In this document: positions 24,458 to 33,587 of the stretch, piece after piece
Layout of the letters: every line of letters begins with the position of its first letter
Position numbering within the stretch: the first letter of the stretch is position 1
Assembly: GCF_001571245.1 (NCBI RefSeq)
Contig: NZ_BCTK01000014.1
Location: 186,001-250,000 of the forward strand
Source of the DNA: Achromobacter piechaudii NBRC 102461
GTDB taxonomy: Bacteria; Pseudomonadota; Gammaproteobacteria; Burkholderiales; Burkholderiaceae_B
Length of the DNA: 64,000 nucleotides
Direction: 5' to 3'
The notes under the pieces: model-generated
What the model was told of the DNA's origin: nothing
What the model saw: only the letters and a program-made list of their open reading frames with translations
Database searches by the model: none
Program-made: the position numbers and the translations under genes

Positions 24458-24534
24458 GATCTCCTCGGGGGTGCTACGAATGGGTGCGTCTTGCGCCAAT
24501 TTGGGGCGCAGATTGATTATTCTGGTGCATCGAC

Positions 24535-24551
24535 TGCACCGTCATGGTGCG
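24535..24551. promoter_or_regulatory. NtrC-like binding site upstream of gdhA
   Basis: TGCACCGTCATGGTGCG matches the NtrC consensus TGCACCA-N3-TGGTGCA at 12 of 14 defined positions. A second dyad, GGTGCA-TCGAC-TGCACC (24524-24540), shares its left arm. I found no -24/-12 (GG-N10-GC) promoter between it and the gdhA start, so repression or a sigma-70 promoter is more likely than classical sigma-54 activation. Confidence 0.65.
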
Positions 24552-24931
24552 CAAGTGTATGGATATTTGTTGCTCTGCGCAAAGCCCTCCAATGTGGGTA
24601 GAGCCTTGAAAAGAAAGCGGTTTTTCTTTGTTTAAAATGGGGTCGTATCAATAAGGGGAGATGCGTTTTGATCCTGCCGCGAAGCCGATTGTTATCGGAA
24701 GCATTGATTTTTCTGGGAAAATTAATACGTCCCCGTTTTATGGCATGGTTGGTCGGCGGGTCGGATCGCCCGTTTTCCCCATGAATACAAGGGTTTCGCG
24801 CGAACGGGGACGGCAGGTGCAGACCATTTTTGTATTTATACGTCCCCATTTAATAATTGTGTAGGCGGGGACGTCGACGCTGTCGGGCGACGGCGTGTTG
24901 AGGCAGGGGCCGGCCGAGCCGGCCCGCAAGC
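24552..24931. repeat. Intergenic region with REP-like ACGTCCCC / GGGGACGT elements
   Basis: No gene is supported here. The octamer ACGTCCCC occurs at 24727-24734 and 24840-24847, each within TA-rich flanks (TTAATACGTCCCC, TTTATACGTCCCC). Inverted partners GGGGACG (24806-24812) and GGGGACGT (24867-24874) follow each one. Together they make two inverted pairs typical of REP/BIME-like units. The AT-rich composition differs sharply from neighbouring genes. No REP-associated transposase is in the window. Confidence 0.55.
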
Positions 24932-25720
24932 TTAAAGCGTCGTGTCGTAGTCGATCGTCAGCGGCGCGTGGTCCGAAAAGCGTTCGTCCTTGTAGATCGC
25001 GACGTTGCGCGCGCGGGCGGCGATGCCCGGCGTGGCGATCTGATAGTCGATCCGCCACCCGACGTTCTTGGCCCATGCCTGGCCGCGATTGCTCCACCAG
25101 GTGTATTGGTCGGGCCGGTCGTCAATGGTGCGGAACACGTCCACGAACCCGCGCTTGTCGAACACGTCGGTCAGCCAGGCGCGCTCTTCGGGCAGGAAGC
25201 CCGAGTTCTTCATGTTGCCCTTCCAGTTCTTCAGGTCGATTTCCTTGTGGGCGATGTTCCAATCGCCGCAGATGACGAATTCGCGACCGGTGGTCTTGTG
25301 TTCGTGCATCAGCGCATCGATCCACGGGCCGAAGCGATCCAGGAATCGATACTTGGCCTGCTGGCGTTCGTCGCCGCTGGAGCCGGAGGGCAGGTAGGCG
25401 CTGATCACCGACAGGTTCTTCCAGTCGGCGCGGATGATGCGGCCCTCGGGGTCGAATTCTTCGCAGCCCAGGCCGATGTTCACGCGTTCGGCGGCATCGC
25501 GCAGGTAGATGCCCACGCCGCTATAGCCTTTTTTGACGGCGTGGTGAAAATGGCCGGTGTAGCCGGGCGGGTGACGCAGGTCCTCGGTCAGGTCGGCGTC
25601 GGCGATCTTGATTTCCTGAAGGCAAAGAATGTCCGCGGCGTGCTTTTCCATCCAGGGTTGCAGACCCTTGCGAAAGGCGGACCGGATGCCGTTGAGATTG
25701 ATCGACGTGATGCGCAGCAA
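24932..25720 (-). CDS. xthA: Exodeoxyribonuclease III
   Basis: A 262-residue exonuclease/endonuclease/phosphatase-fold protein. Catalytic residues are visible in LQEIKI (Glu), YSGVGIYL, GDWNIAHKEIDL (Asp, Asn) and a C-terminal SDHAPL (Asp-His pair). It nicks DNA at abasic sites and digests 3' ends during base-excision repair. The family start LRITSINLNG is reached from TTG 25720, which has AGGAG seven bases upstream; a longer frame exists but lacks similarity. It is divergent from pyrE. Confidence 0.92.
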   Translation of the reverse strand: MLRITSINLNGIRSAFRKGLQPWMEKHAADILCLQEIKIADADLTEDLRHPPGYTGHFHHAVKKGYSGVGIYLRDAAERVNIGLGCEEFDPEGRIIRADWKNLSVISAYLPSGSSGDERQQAKYRFLDRFGPWIDALMHEHKTTGREFVICGDWNIAHKEIDLKNWKGNMKNSGFLPEERAWLTDVFDKRGFVDVFRTIDDRPDQYTWWSNRGQAWAKNVGWRIDYQIATPGIAARARNVAIYKDERFSDHAPLTIDYDTTL

Positions 25721-25851
25721 AGCGAAACTCCTGTAAGGCGGCCCTTGCGGCCGGAACAATGCCAGGAATTTAACCGACTCGGCGGCGGGGGCAGGAAATG
25801 GCTCGGACACCGGATAAAATGCGAGGGTTTGCTATCTACCGGACCTTTCGC

Positions 25852-26538
25852 ATGCCCGCCGCCACTTCTACCGCCACGTCCCTCGATTTTGTCCGCTTCG
25901 CCCTTGATGAAGGCGTGCTGCGCTTCGGCAGCTTCAAGGTCAAATCGGGCCGGATCAGCCCGTACTTCTTCAATGCCGGCCTGTTCAACAGCGGCCGCGC
26001 GGTGGGCAAGCTGGCGCAGTTCTACGCACAGGCGCTGCTGGATTCCGGCGTGCAGTTCGACATGCTGTTCGGGCCGGCCTACAAGGGCATCCCATTGGCC
26101 ACCGCGACGGCGGTAGCGCTGGCGGGCCACCCGGCGATGGACGGGCGCAACGACGTTCCGTTTGCCTACAACCGCAAGGAAGCCAAGGATCACGGCGAAG
26201 GCGGCACCCTGGTTGGCGCGCCGCTGGAAGGCAAAGTCGTCATCATCGACGATGTGATCACGGCGGGCACGTCGGTGCGCGAGTCGGTGGAAATCATCCG
26301 CAACGCGGGCGCAGAGCCGGCCGCCGTGCTGATCGCCATGGACCGCATGGAACGCGCGGGCGCGGACGACGCGCTGTCGGCGCATTCCGCCGTGCAGGAC
26401 GTAGCCAAGACCTACGGCATCCCGGTGGTGGCGATTGCGTCGCTGTCGGACATCATGGCCCTGCTGCAAGACGACGCGTCGTTCGCGGAAAACCGCGATG
26501 CGGTGCAGGCGTATCGCACGAAGTATGGGGTGAAGTAA
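25852..26538 (+). CDS. pyrE: Orotate phosphoribosyltransferase
   Basis: A 228-residue type I PRTase that joins orotate and PRPP to make OMP, the fifth step of pyrimidine synthesis. Motifs include [28 protein letters not shown] and the PRPP loop [16 protein letters not shown] 25852 gives the usual N-terminus; in-frame ATGs at 25798 and 25819 are also open, the latter next to a possible -10 (GATAAAAT). It overlaps no neighbour and diverges from xthA. Confidence 0.92.
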   Translation: MPAATSTATSLDFVRFALDEGVLRFGSFKVKSGRISPYFFNAGLFNSGRAVGKLAQFYAQALLDSGVQFDMLFGPAYKGIPLATATAVALAGHPAMDGRNDVPFAYNRKEAKDHGEGGTLVGAPLEGKVVIIDDVITAGTSVRESVEIIRNAGAEPAAVLIAMDRMERAGADDALSAHSAVQDVAKTYGIPVVAIASLSDIMALLQDDASFAENRDAVQAYRTKYGVK

Positions 26539-26556
26539 CAACCCGGATGTCAGGCT

Positions 26557-26577
26557 GCCCGGTGCGACGCGCCGGGC
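26557..26577. terminator. Hairpin between convergent pyrE and vapC
   Basis: GCCCGG / CCGGGC with a nine-base loop lies 18 bp after the pyrE stop. It has no T tract, so it is a weak candidate for bidirectional transcript ends. Confidence 0.4.
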
Positions 26578-26580
26578 GCC

Positions 26581-27039
26581 TTAGCCATAGCGCGCCATGG
26601 GTTCCGCTACTCCATGAGCCTGCCCGAATACCGAAACGCCATGCGCCCTGGCCGCGTCGGCAAGTTTGCGGTCGAAGGTTGCCAGGCAACTGCCGGACCG
26701 GGCCGCCAGCTCAAGATAGGTGGCATCGTAGGCGGTCAGGGCATGGGCAAGCGCGAGCTGATGGGTGACTGACCATTGGCGAGGCGTGCCAGTTGTGTCG
26801 GTGCGGATTGGAAACGATCCAATACGCGCCATGAAGGATGTCACCCGTCCGGAAGCGATGATATTCGCCCGCTGCAAGCGCAGCATGCCGTTGGCTATTT
26901 CCACGTGCCAATGCTGCGGCACGAGCATATTGAAATGCTCGATTTCCTCGAACAGATGGTTTGCCAGCATGGCTTCCGAAGGATCGCTTCGGTGGACCAG
27001 CCAGCCCAATGCCACGGACGCGTCCAGGACCGTGTTCAA
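26581..27039 (-). CDS. PIN-domain toxin (VapC-like)
   Basis: A 152-residue PIN-domain protein. Acidic residues expected for the Mg-dependent RNase site are present: TVLDASVAL (Asp6), HVEIANGM (Glu), AYDATYLELA (Asp) and ATFDRKL (Asp). VapC toxins cleave tRNA or rRNA when freed from antitoxin. The start overlaps the stop of the small upstream gene by 4 bp, the standard antitoxin-toxin arrangement. It lies between pyrE and gatB with no phage or transposon marks. Its target RNA is unknown. Confidence 0.85.
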   Translation of the reverse strand: MNTVLDASVALGWLVHRSDPSEAMLANHLFEEIEHFNMLVPQHWHVEIANGMLRLQRANIIASGRVTSFMARIGSFPIRTDTTGTPRQWSVTHQLALAHALTAYDATYLELAARSGSCLATFDRKLADAARAHGVSVFGQAHGVAEPMARYG

Positions 27040-27284
27040 CGTCGGTCCTCTTCTTGCCAGGCGCGCAGTTGTTCGTCGGACACACCGTGGTCGCGTGGAA
27101 AATGCTTGAGTGCGAGCAGAGCATCGTAGGCGTCGGGCGTCATTTCAGGATTTGCCGGCCGAATGTATGCCCGCGCCTTGCCATCCCGCATGATCACAAC
27201 GCGCGCCCCGTTATGCGCCGCCTGGATCAGCGCTTCAAGGCGGTCGGCCACGGTTTCCTGCGGAACTTCGATGTAGTCAGACAT
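27036..27284 (-). CDS. Antitoxin of PIN-domain toxin (Phd/YefM-like)
   Basis: An 82-residue protein of the type II antitoxin sort. Its N-terminal half (EVPQETVADRLEALIQAAHN, then ARVVIMRDGKARAYIRP) looks like a Phd/YefM DNA-binding domain. The acidic C-terminus (DEQLRAWQEEDRR) would wrap the toxin. Translation is coupled to the PIN gene by a 4-bp overlap. It probably represses its own promoter with the toxin as corepressor. The family call is by pattern and is less certain than the pairing. Confidence 0.75.
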   Translation of the reverse strand: MSDYIEVPQETVADRLEALIQAAHNGARVVIMRDGKARAYIRPANPEMTPDAYDALLALKHFPRDHGVSDEQLRAWQEEDRR

Positions 27285-27329
27285 GGAGCACTCCGAACAA
27301 AAGTTGAGTCCCCATTCTTGAAAAAAGAA

Positions 27330-27359
27330 AAGGCCGCGGCAAGATGCCGCGGCCTTTTG
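27330..27359 (-). terminator. Rho-independent terminator of gatCAB
   Basis: AAAGGCCGCGGC / GCCGCGGCCTTT with a five-base loop, followed on the minus strand by T-rich sequence (CCTTTTCTTTTTT). It lies 24 bp past the gatB stop. The plus-strand side also ends in TTTT, so it can work both ways. Confidence 0.9.
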
Positions 27360-27382
27360 TAGGACTGATCCTACGCCGACTA

Positions 27383-28840
27383 TCAGTTGTCGAGCTTTTC
27401 CTTGAGCAGGTCATTCACTTGCTGCGGGTTGGCCTTGCCGCGCGCGGCCTTCATGATCTGGCCGACCAGTGAGTTGAACGCTTTCTGCTTGCCGGCCCGG
27501 TACTCTTCCACGATCGCCGGGTTGGCGGCCAGCACTTCGTCGATCATGGCGCCGATGGCGCCCGTGTCGCTGATCTGCTTCAAGCCACGTGCGTCGATGA
27601 TGGCGTCCGCGTCGCCGCCGTTTTCGCCGGCCCACATGGCGCCGAACACTTCGCGCGCGATCTTGTTCGAGATCGTGCCGTCGATGATGCGGCCGATCAG
27701 GGCGGCCAGCGCCGGCGCCTGCACGGGCGATTCGGCGATGTTCTTTTCTTCCTTGTTCAAGGCGGCGGCCACTTCGCCCATGACCCAGTTCGCGGCCAGC
27801 TTGGCCTGGCCCGCCGGTAGCGCGTTCGCCACCGCCTGGAAGTAAGCGGCCAGGTCGCGGCTGACGGTCAATTGGGCGGCGTCGTACGCAGGCAGCCCGA
27901 ATTCCTTTTCGAAGCGGGCGCGCTGCGCGGCCGGCAGTTCGGGCATGGCGGCGCGCACTTCATCGACCCAGGCGGGCGAAATCACCAGCGTGGGCAGGTC
28001 GGGGTCCGGGAAGTAGCGGTAGTCGTGCGCGTCTTCCTTGCTGCGCATGCTGCGCGTTTCGTCGCGGTCGGCGTCGTACAGGCGCGTTTCCTGCACCACC
28101 GTGCCGCCGTCCTCGATCAGTTCGATCTGGCGGCGCGCCTCGTAGACGATGGCGCGTTCCAGGAAGCGGAACGAGTTGACGTTCTTGATCTCGGTGCGGG
28201 TGCCGAATTCCTTCTGACCGACCGGGCGCACCGACACGTTGGCGTCGCAGCGGAACGAGCCTTCCTGCATGTTGCCATCGCAAATGCCCAACCACACGAC
28301 CAGGCTGTGCAGCGCGCGCGCGTAGGACACGGCTTCGGCGGCCGAACGCATTTCGGGTTCGGTCACGATCTCCAGCAAGGGCGTGCCGGCGCGGTTCAGG
28401 TCGATGCCGCTGGCCGGCGAGCCGTTGGCCAGCGTGAAGTCGTCGTGCAGCGATTTGCCGGCGTCTTCTTCCAGGTGGGCGCGCGTCAGGTTGACGGTTT
28501 TTTCTTCTTCGCCGACGAAGAACGACAGCGATCCACCGACGACAACGGGCAGCTCGTATTGGCTGATCTGATAGCCCTTGGGCAAGTCAGGGTAGAAGTA
28601 GTTCTTGCGCGCGAAAACCGAGCGCGGCGCGATGGTCGCGCCCACGGCCAGGCCGAAGCGGATGGCGCGTTCGGCCGCGCCACGGTTCATGACCGGCAGG
28701 CTGCCCGGCAGGGCCAGGTCCACCTCATTGGCATGCGTGTTGGGCGCTGCGCCGAATTGGGTGCTGCTGCCCGAAAAAATCTTGGAGTCGGTGGAAAGCT
28801 GCGTATGCGTTTCCAGGCCGATGACGATTTCCCAGTTCAT
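27383..28840 (-). CDS. gatB: Aspartyl/glutamyl-tRNA amidotransferase subunit B
   Basis: A 485-residue GatB. Motifs include [36 protein letters not shown], the zinc/kinase region and [16 protein letters not shown] [10 protein letters not shown]; the C-terminal YqeY-like tail domain runs from about residue 330. In the GatCAB complex it phosphorylates Glu/Asp on misacylated tRNA and transfers ammonia from GatA, making Gln-tRNA and/or Asn-tRNA. ATG 28840 gives the conserved start MNWEIVIG; a TTG 15 bases upstream is less likely. It is the last gene of gatC-gatA-gatB; a 106-bp GC-rich spacer separates it from gatA. Confidence 0.95.
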   Translation of the reverse strand: MNWEIVIGLETHTQLSTDSKIFSGSSTQFGAAPNTHANEVDLALPGSLPVMNRGAAERAIRFGLAVGATIAPRSVFARKNYFYPDLPKGYQISQYELPVVVGGSLSFFVGEEEKTVNLTRAHLEEDAGKSLHDDFTLANGSPASGIDLNRAGTPLLEIVTEPEMRSAAEAVSYARALHSLVVWLGICDGNMQEGSFRCDANVSVRPVGQKEFGTRTEIKNVNSFRFLERAIVYEARRQIELIEDGGTVVQETRLYDADRDETRSMRSKEDAHDYRYFPDPDLPTLVISPAWVDEVRAAMPELPAAQRARFEKEFGLPAYDAAQLTVSRDLAAYFQAVANALPAGQAKLAANWVMGEVAAALNKEEKNIAESPVQAPALAALIGRIIDGTISNKIAREVFGAMWAGENGGDADAIIDARGLKQISDTGAIGAMIDEVLAANPAIVEEYRAGKQKAFNSLVGQIMKAARGKANPQQVNDLLKEKLDN

Positions 28841-28946
28841 TATCTGTAGTTCCAATCAATAGTGCCGCAGCGCAGCGGCGCCGGGCCGCTCCAGGCGCGC
28901 GCGGCCCCGTCCAGGGGCAGCAGGCGCAGGAAGCGTGGGGGCATCA

Positions 28947-30473
28947 TCAGAGCGGGGACCGCTTGTGCCAGTCCGTCACTTGTTGGTAGCGGTCGGCGAT
29001 GGCCAGCAGCTTGCCTTCGTCGAAGTAGTTGCCGATGATCTGCAGGCCGACGGGGCGCTTGCCGTTGTCGCCGCCAAAGCCGCAGGGGATCGACATCGCG
29101 GGCAAGCCCGCCAGGCTGACGCCCAGGGTGTAGACGTCGGCCAGCCAGTCGGCGGTGGGGTCGTCGCGGTTGTCGCCGATGTTCTTGGCGACCGACGGCG
29201 TGACCGGGCCCATGATGACGTCGCATTGGCCGGCGTAGGCGCGCTGGAAGTCTTGCGCGATCAGGCGGCGCAGGCGCTGCGCCTGCAGGTAGTAGGCGTC
29301 GTAGTAACCGTGGGACAGCACATAGGTGCCGATCAGGATGCGGCGCTTGACCTCGTCGCCGAAGCCTTCGGCGCGCGAGCGGCTGATCATCTCGTTCAGG
29401 TCGCCGTACTGCTCGGCGCGGTGTCCGTAGCGCACGCCGTCGTAGCGAGCCAGGTTGCTGGACGCTTCCGCCGGAGCGATCACGTAGTAAGCCGGGATGG
29501 CCAGTTCCGTGCGCGGCAGCGACACGGGCACGCGCACGGCGCCAAGCGCTTCGAACTGCGCCAGCGCGGCCTCGACCGAGGCGGCCACATCAGCCGCCAG
29601 GCCGGCGCCGAAATATTCTTCCGGCACGCCGATGCGCAAGCCCTTCAGAGGCTGGCTGCCGGCGGCGTCGAACGCAGCTTGCGCGGCGTCGAAGTCGCGG
29701 CGGACGCGGCCGGGTTCGTTCACGGCGCCGTCGCATTTTTCCAGGCTGGTGGCGTCGCGCGGGTCGAAGCCGCTGATGACGTCCAGCAGCTCAAGCAGGT
29801 CGCGGCTGCTTTGCGCCAACGGGCCGGCCTGGTCCAGGCTGGAGCCGAAGGCCACCATGCCATAGCGCGAGACGGTGCCGTAAGTCGGCTTGATGCCGCT
29901 GACGCCGCAAAGCGCGGCGGGCTGGCGCACCGAGCCGCCAGTGTCGGTGCCGGTGCTGGCCGCCACCAGGCGGGCGGCGACCGCGGCGGCCGAGCCACCG
30001 GACGAGCCGCCCGGCACGGCGGCGTGGTCCCAGGGGTTCTTCACGACGCCGTAGGCCGAGTTCTCGTTGCCGGAACCCATGGCGAATTCGTCGCAGTTGA
30101 GCTTGCCGATGGACACGGCGCCCGCCGCGCCCAGGCGCTCGACCACGGTGGCGTCGAACGGGCTGACGTACCCCTCCAGCATTTTGCTGCCGGCGGTGGT
30201 GCGCCAGCCACGGGTGACGAACGCGTCCTTGTGGGCGATCGGCACGCCCGCCAGCGGGCCGGCGGTACCGGCGGCCAAGGCGTTGTCGGCGGCACGGGCC
30301 TGGGCCAGCGTCAATTCAGCGTCAATATGTAAAAAGCAATTCAGGCCGCTGGCCGCGTCGGCGGCCGCCAAGGCGCTTTGCGCCAGGTCGACGGCGCTGA
30401 CCTGGCGTTGGGCGAGGGCCGCGCGCAAAGCGGCGATCCCCTCGAATTGGGTATGCAAGGCAGGTTTTGTCAT
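28947..30473 (-). CDS. gatA: Aspartyl/glutamyl-tRNA amidotransferase subunit A
   Basis: A 508-residue amidase-signature enzyme. The Ser-cisSer-Lys triad is visible: [10 protein letters not shown] (Lys), [14 protein letters not shown] (cis-Ser) and [13 protein letters not shown] (nucleophile Ser). It releases ammonia from glutamine for GatB. It starts at ATG 30473, three bases after the gatC stop. The length is slightly above the 480-490 residues usual for GatA. Confidence 0.95.
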   Translation of the reverse strand: MTKPALHTQFEGIAALRAALAQRQVSAVDLAQSALAAADAASGLNCFLHIDAELTLAQARAADNALAAGTAGPLAGVPIAHKDAFVTRGWRTTAGSKMLEGYVSPFDATVVERLGAAGAVSIGKLNCDEFAMGSGNENSAYGVVKNPWDHAAVPGGSSGGSAAAVAARLVAASTGTDTGGSVRQPAALCGVSGIKPTYGTVSRYGMVAFGSSLDQAGPLAQSSRDLLELLDVISGFDPRDATSLEKCDGAVNEPGRVRRDFDAAQAAFDAAGSQPLKGLRIGVPEEYFGAGLAADVAASVEAALAQFEALGAVRVPVSLPRTELAIPAYYVIAPAEASSNLARYDGVRYGHRAEQYGDLNEMISRSRAEGFGDEVKRRILIGTYVLSHGYYDAYYLQAQRLRRLIAQDFQRAYAGQCDVIMGPVTPSVAKNIGDNRDDPTADWLADVYTLGVSLAGLPAMSIPCGFGGDNGKRPVGLQIIGNYFDEGKLLAIADRYQQVTDWHKRSPL

Positions 30474-30476
30474 GGC

Positions 30477-30785
30477 TTAGTCGAGGACTTTAGGGACCAG
30501 GAACAAGCCTTCCTGGGCGTCGGGGGCGTTGGCCAGCAGCGCCTCGCGGCGCGTTTCCGAGCTGGCCTCGGTCACGGCGTCTTCACGCAGGCGCAGCACA
30601 ATGTCTTCATGGGCGGACAGGGGGTGGGCCAGCGGTTCGACGCCTTGGGTGTCGACGGATTGAAGCCGTTCGATCAAGTGCAGAATGCCGTTGAGTTCGG
30701 CCTGCGCAACAGCGCGCTGGTCGGAGGTAAGTTCGATTCTGGCCAGCCGGGCAATGCGGGCCACATCTGTGTCATTGAGCGCCAT
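30477..30785 (-). CDS. gatC: Aspartyl/glutamyl-tRNA amidotransferase subunit C
   Basis: A 102-residue GatC with the typical opening VARIARLARIELT and the C-terminal LRED element. It wraps the GatA-GatB interface and stabilises the complex. It is first in the operon and diverges from mreB across 227 bp, an arrangement I recall from many Burkholderiales. Confidence 0.93.
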   Translation of the reverse strand: MALNDTDVARIARLARIELTSDQRAVAQAELNGILHLIERLQSVDTQGVEPLAHPLSAHEDIVLRLREDAVTEASSETRREALLANAPDAQEGLFLVPKVLD

Positions 30786-31006
30786 AGGGATTGCAAAATC
30801 GATAAGCGAAGGCCGAAGGGCGGGACTGGGCAGTATGTATGCGCCAAACCCGTTACAAAGCTTGAATAGCCGGCATTTATGCGCTATTTCCGGTGAAATT
30901 ATAAGTTATGATTCACGGTTTAATCGCCGTGATGACAGGCGGACCCGACCTTTTTCGGGCCAAACGCCCCCCGGCATGAACCCAATTCCCCCCAGAATTT
31001 AGCTGA

Positions 31007-32056
<1,050 letters not shown>

Positions 32057-32070
32057 TACCGCCCGCCAGC

Positions 32071-32129
32071 CCGGAGCCCCGCTTTTCTTCGGCTCCGGCC
32101 GCTGCGGGGGCTTCGGACGCGGGCGTCCG
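32071..32129 (+). other. Hairpins between mreB and mreC
   Basis: CCGGAGCC / GGCTCCGG (32071-32098) and CGGACG / CGTCCG (32114-32129) fill the 84-bp gap. No T tract follows, so they probably lower mreCD expression relative to mreB or protect the mreB 3' end rather than end transcription. Confidence 0.5.
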
Positions 32130-32140
32130 GGCTGAGATTC

Positions 32141-33025
32141 ATGCAACGACAAGGGACCCCCCCTTTATTCAGGCGCGGCCCACCAGCGGAGGTGCGGCTG
32201 GTCGTTCTGGTCGTCCTGGCATTGGCCCTGATCATCATCGATTCGCAATGGCGCATGCTGGAACCGGCGCGCCGCACCATCGCCGTGGCGCTTTATCCGT
32301 TCCAGCGCGCCGTCATGGCGCCGCGTGACCTCGTCCAGCAGGTCAATGAATGGGTCAACGCGGCCAACCTCATTCGCAGTGAAAACGAAGCCTTGCAGCG
32401 CCAGCGCATCGAGCTGGCGCAAGTGGCGTCGCACGCTGCCCAGTTGGCCGCTGAAAACGCGCAACTGCGCCGCCTGCTGGGCGTGACCGACACCGTGGCG
32501 CAATCGGCCGTGGTGGTCGAAGTCATGTACGAACCCACCAATGCCTTCACGCAGCGGCTGGTGTTCAACAAGGGCAGCAAGGCGGGCCTGGCGCCCGGCA
32601 TGCCGGTCATCGACGAAGGCGGCGTGGTCGGCCAGATCGTGCGCGTGACGCCCATGACGGCCGAGGCCGCGCTGGTCACCGACGAGCAAGTTTCCATCCC
32701 GGTGCAACTGCTGCGCAATGGCTTGCGCCTGATTGCATTTGGCGGCAATTCCCCCGGCAAGATGGAAGTTCGTTACCTTGCCGCCAATGCCGACATCAAG
32801 GAAGGCGATACTATCGTCACCAGCGGCGTGGGTGGTTTGTTCCCCGCCGGCCTGCCCGTGGCCAAAGTGACCTCGGTCGAACGCGACACCGCTTCCGGTT
32901 TCGCCCGCGCCGTGTGTGAACCGCTGGCCCATCCCGAACGCTATCGCCACTTCCTGGTCTTGCAGGTGGATGTGGCACGCGCCGAGTCCAACCGTCAGGA
33001 GGTCGATTCCGGTGGATCGGACTAA
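32141..33025 (+). CDS. mreC: Rod-shape protein MreC
   Basis: A 294-residue bitopic protein: a short cytosolic Arg/Pro-rich head, one membrane helix (VRLVVLVVLALALIIID, about residues 18-34), a periplasmic coiled coil (about 70-110, ENEALQRQRIELAQ) and a beta-barrel domain with VIDEGGVVGQIV and TSGVGGLFPAGLPVAKV. MreC activates PBP2-RodA. It overlaps mreD by 14 bp. Confidence 0.95.
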   Translation: MQRQGTPPLFRRGPPAEVRLVVLVVLALALIIIDSQWRMLEPARRTIAVALYPFQRAVMAPRDLVQQVNEWVNAANLIRSENEALQRQRIELAQVASHAAQLAAENAQLRRLLGVTDTVAQSAVVVEVMYEPTNAFTQRLVFNKGSKAGLAPGMPVIDEGGVVGQIVRVTPMTAEAALVTDEQVSIPVQLLRNGLRLIAFGGNSPGKMEVRYLAANADIKEGDTIVTSGVGGLFPAGLPVAKVTSVERDTASGFARAVCEPLAHPERYRHFLVLQVDVARAESNRQEVDSGGSD

Positions 33026-33572
33026 CTCATCGCAACCCAGGCGCCGCCTGGGTACGCCCAGCAACGTGCACCCCGACCGCCTGTCCGGTCCGGCGCACGG
33101 TGTGTTCGTCTGGGGCACCGTGCTGCTGGTGTGGCTGGTGTCACTGCTGCCGTGGCGGCTGTGGCAGGGCGCGCCCGACGTCCTGCTGCTGATCATCGCT
33201 TTCTGGTGCGTGCACGAGCCGCGCCGCGTCGGCCTGTTCACGGCGTTCTTCTTCGGCCTGCTGATGGACGTACACGACGCCGGCATGCTGGGCGAACACG
33301 CCCTGTCCTACACGCTGGTCGCCTATGGCGCCGTGGTGCTGCACCGCCGATTGCAACGCTTCGATCTCTGGAGCCAGGCGATGCACATGCTGCCTGTGTT
33401 CTTCGTTGCGCGCTTTCTCACGCAGATCATCCACGCCTGGGTGGCGGGCAAATGGCCCGGCTGGGACTGGTGCATCAGCGTGGCCATCACGGCTGCCCTG
33501 TGGCCGTTGGCGGGTTGGGTCCTGCACTTGCCGCAGCGCGGTGCCGACGACGCCGAATCTTCCTCCGCCTGA
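33012..33572 (+). CDS. mreD: Rod-shape protein MreD
   Basis: A 186-residue inner-membrane protein with about five segments after a basic N-terminus; the block FFFGLLMDVHDAGMLGEHAL is the conserved MreD region. GTG 33012 is chosen because AGGAGGT lies eight bases before it and the conserved protein begins there, inside the end of mreC; upstream in-frame codons are within mreC. MreD balances MreC in elongasome control. Confidence 0.92.
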   Translation: MDRTNSSQPRRRLGTPSNVHPDRLSGPAHGVFVWGTVLLVWLVSLLPWRLWQGAPDVLLLIIAFWCVHEPRRVGLFTAFFFGLLMDVHDAGMLGEHALSYTLVAYGAVVLHRRLQRFDLWSQAMHMLPVFFVARFLTQIIHAWVAGKWPGWDWCISVAITAALWPLAGWVLHLPQRGADDAESSSA

Positions 33573-33587
33573 TGGCGGCGTCGCCTC

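Noticed and set aside
24458-24534. Sigma-54 promoter for gdhA (TTGGCGC...GCACC)
   Set aside because: Spacing and bases do not give GG-N10-GC on the minus strand.
24524-24540. GGTGCA-TCGAC-TGCACC as a separate NtrC site
   Set aside because: Its arms are in the reverse order to the NtrC consensus; it arises from overlap with the true-order site at 24535-24551.
24661-24864. 67-codon frame in the REP-like gap
   Set aside because: It spans the repeat motifs, has no family features and unusual composition for this genome.
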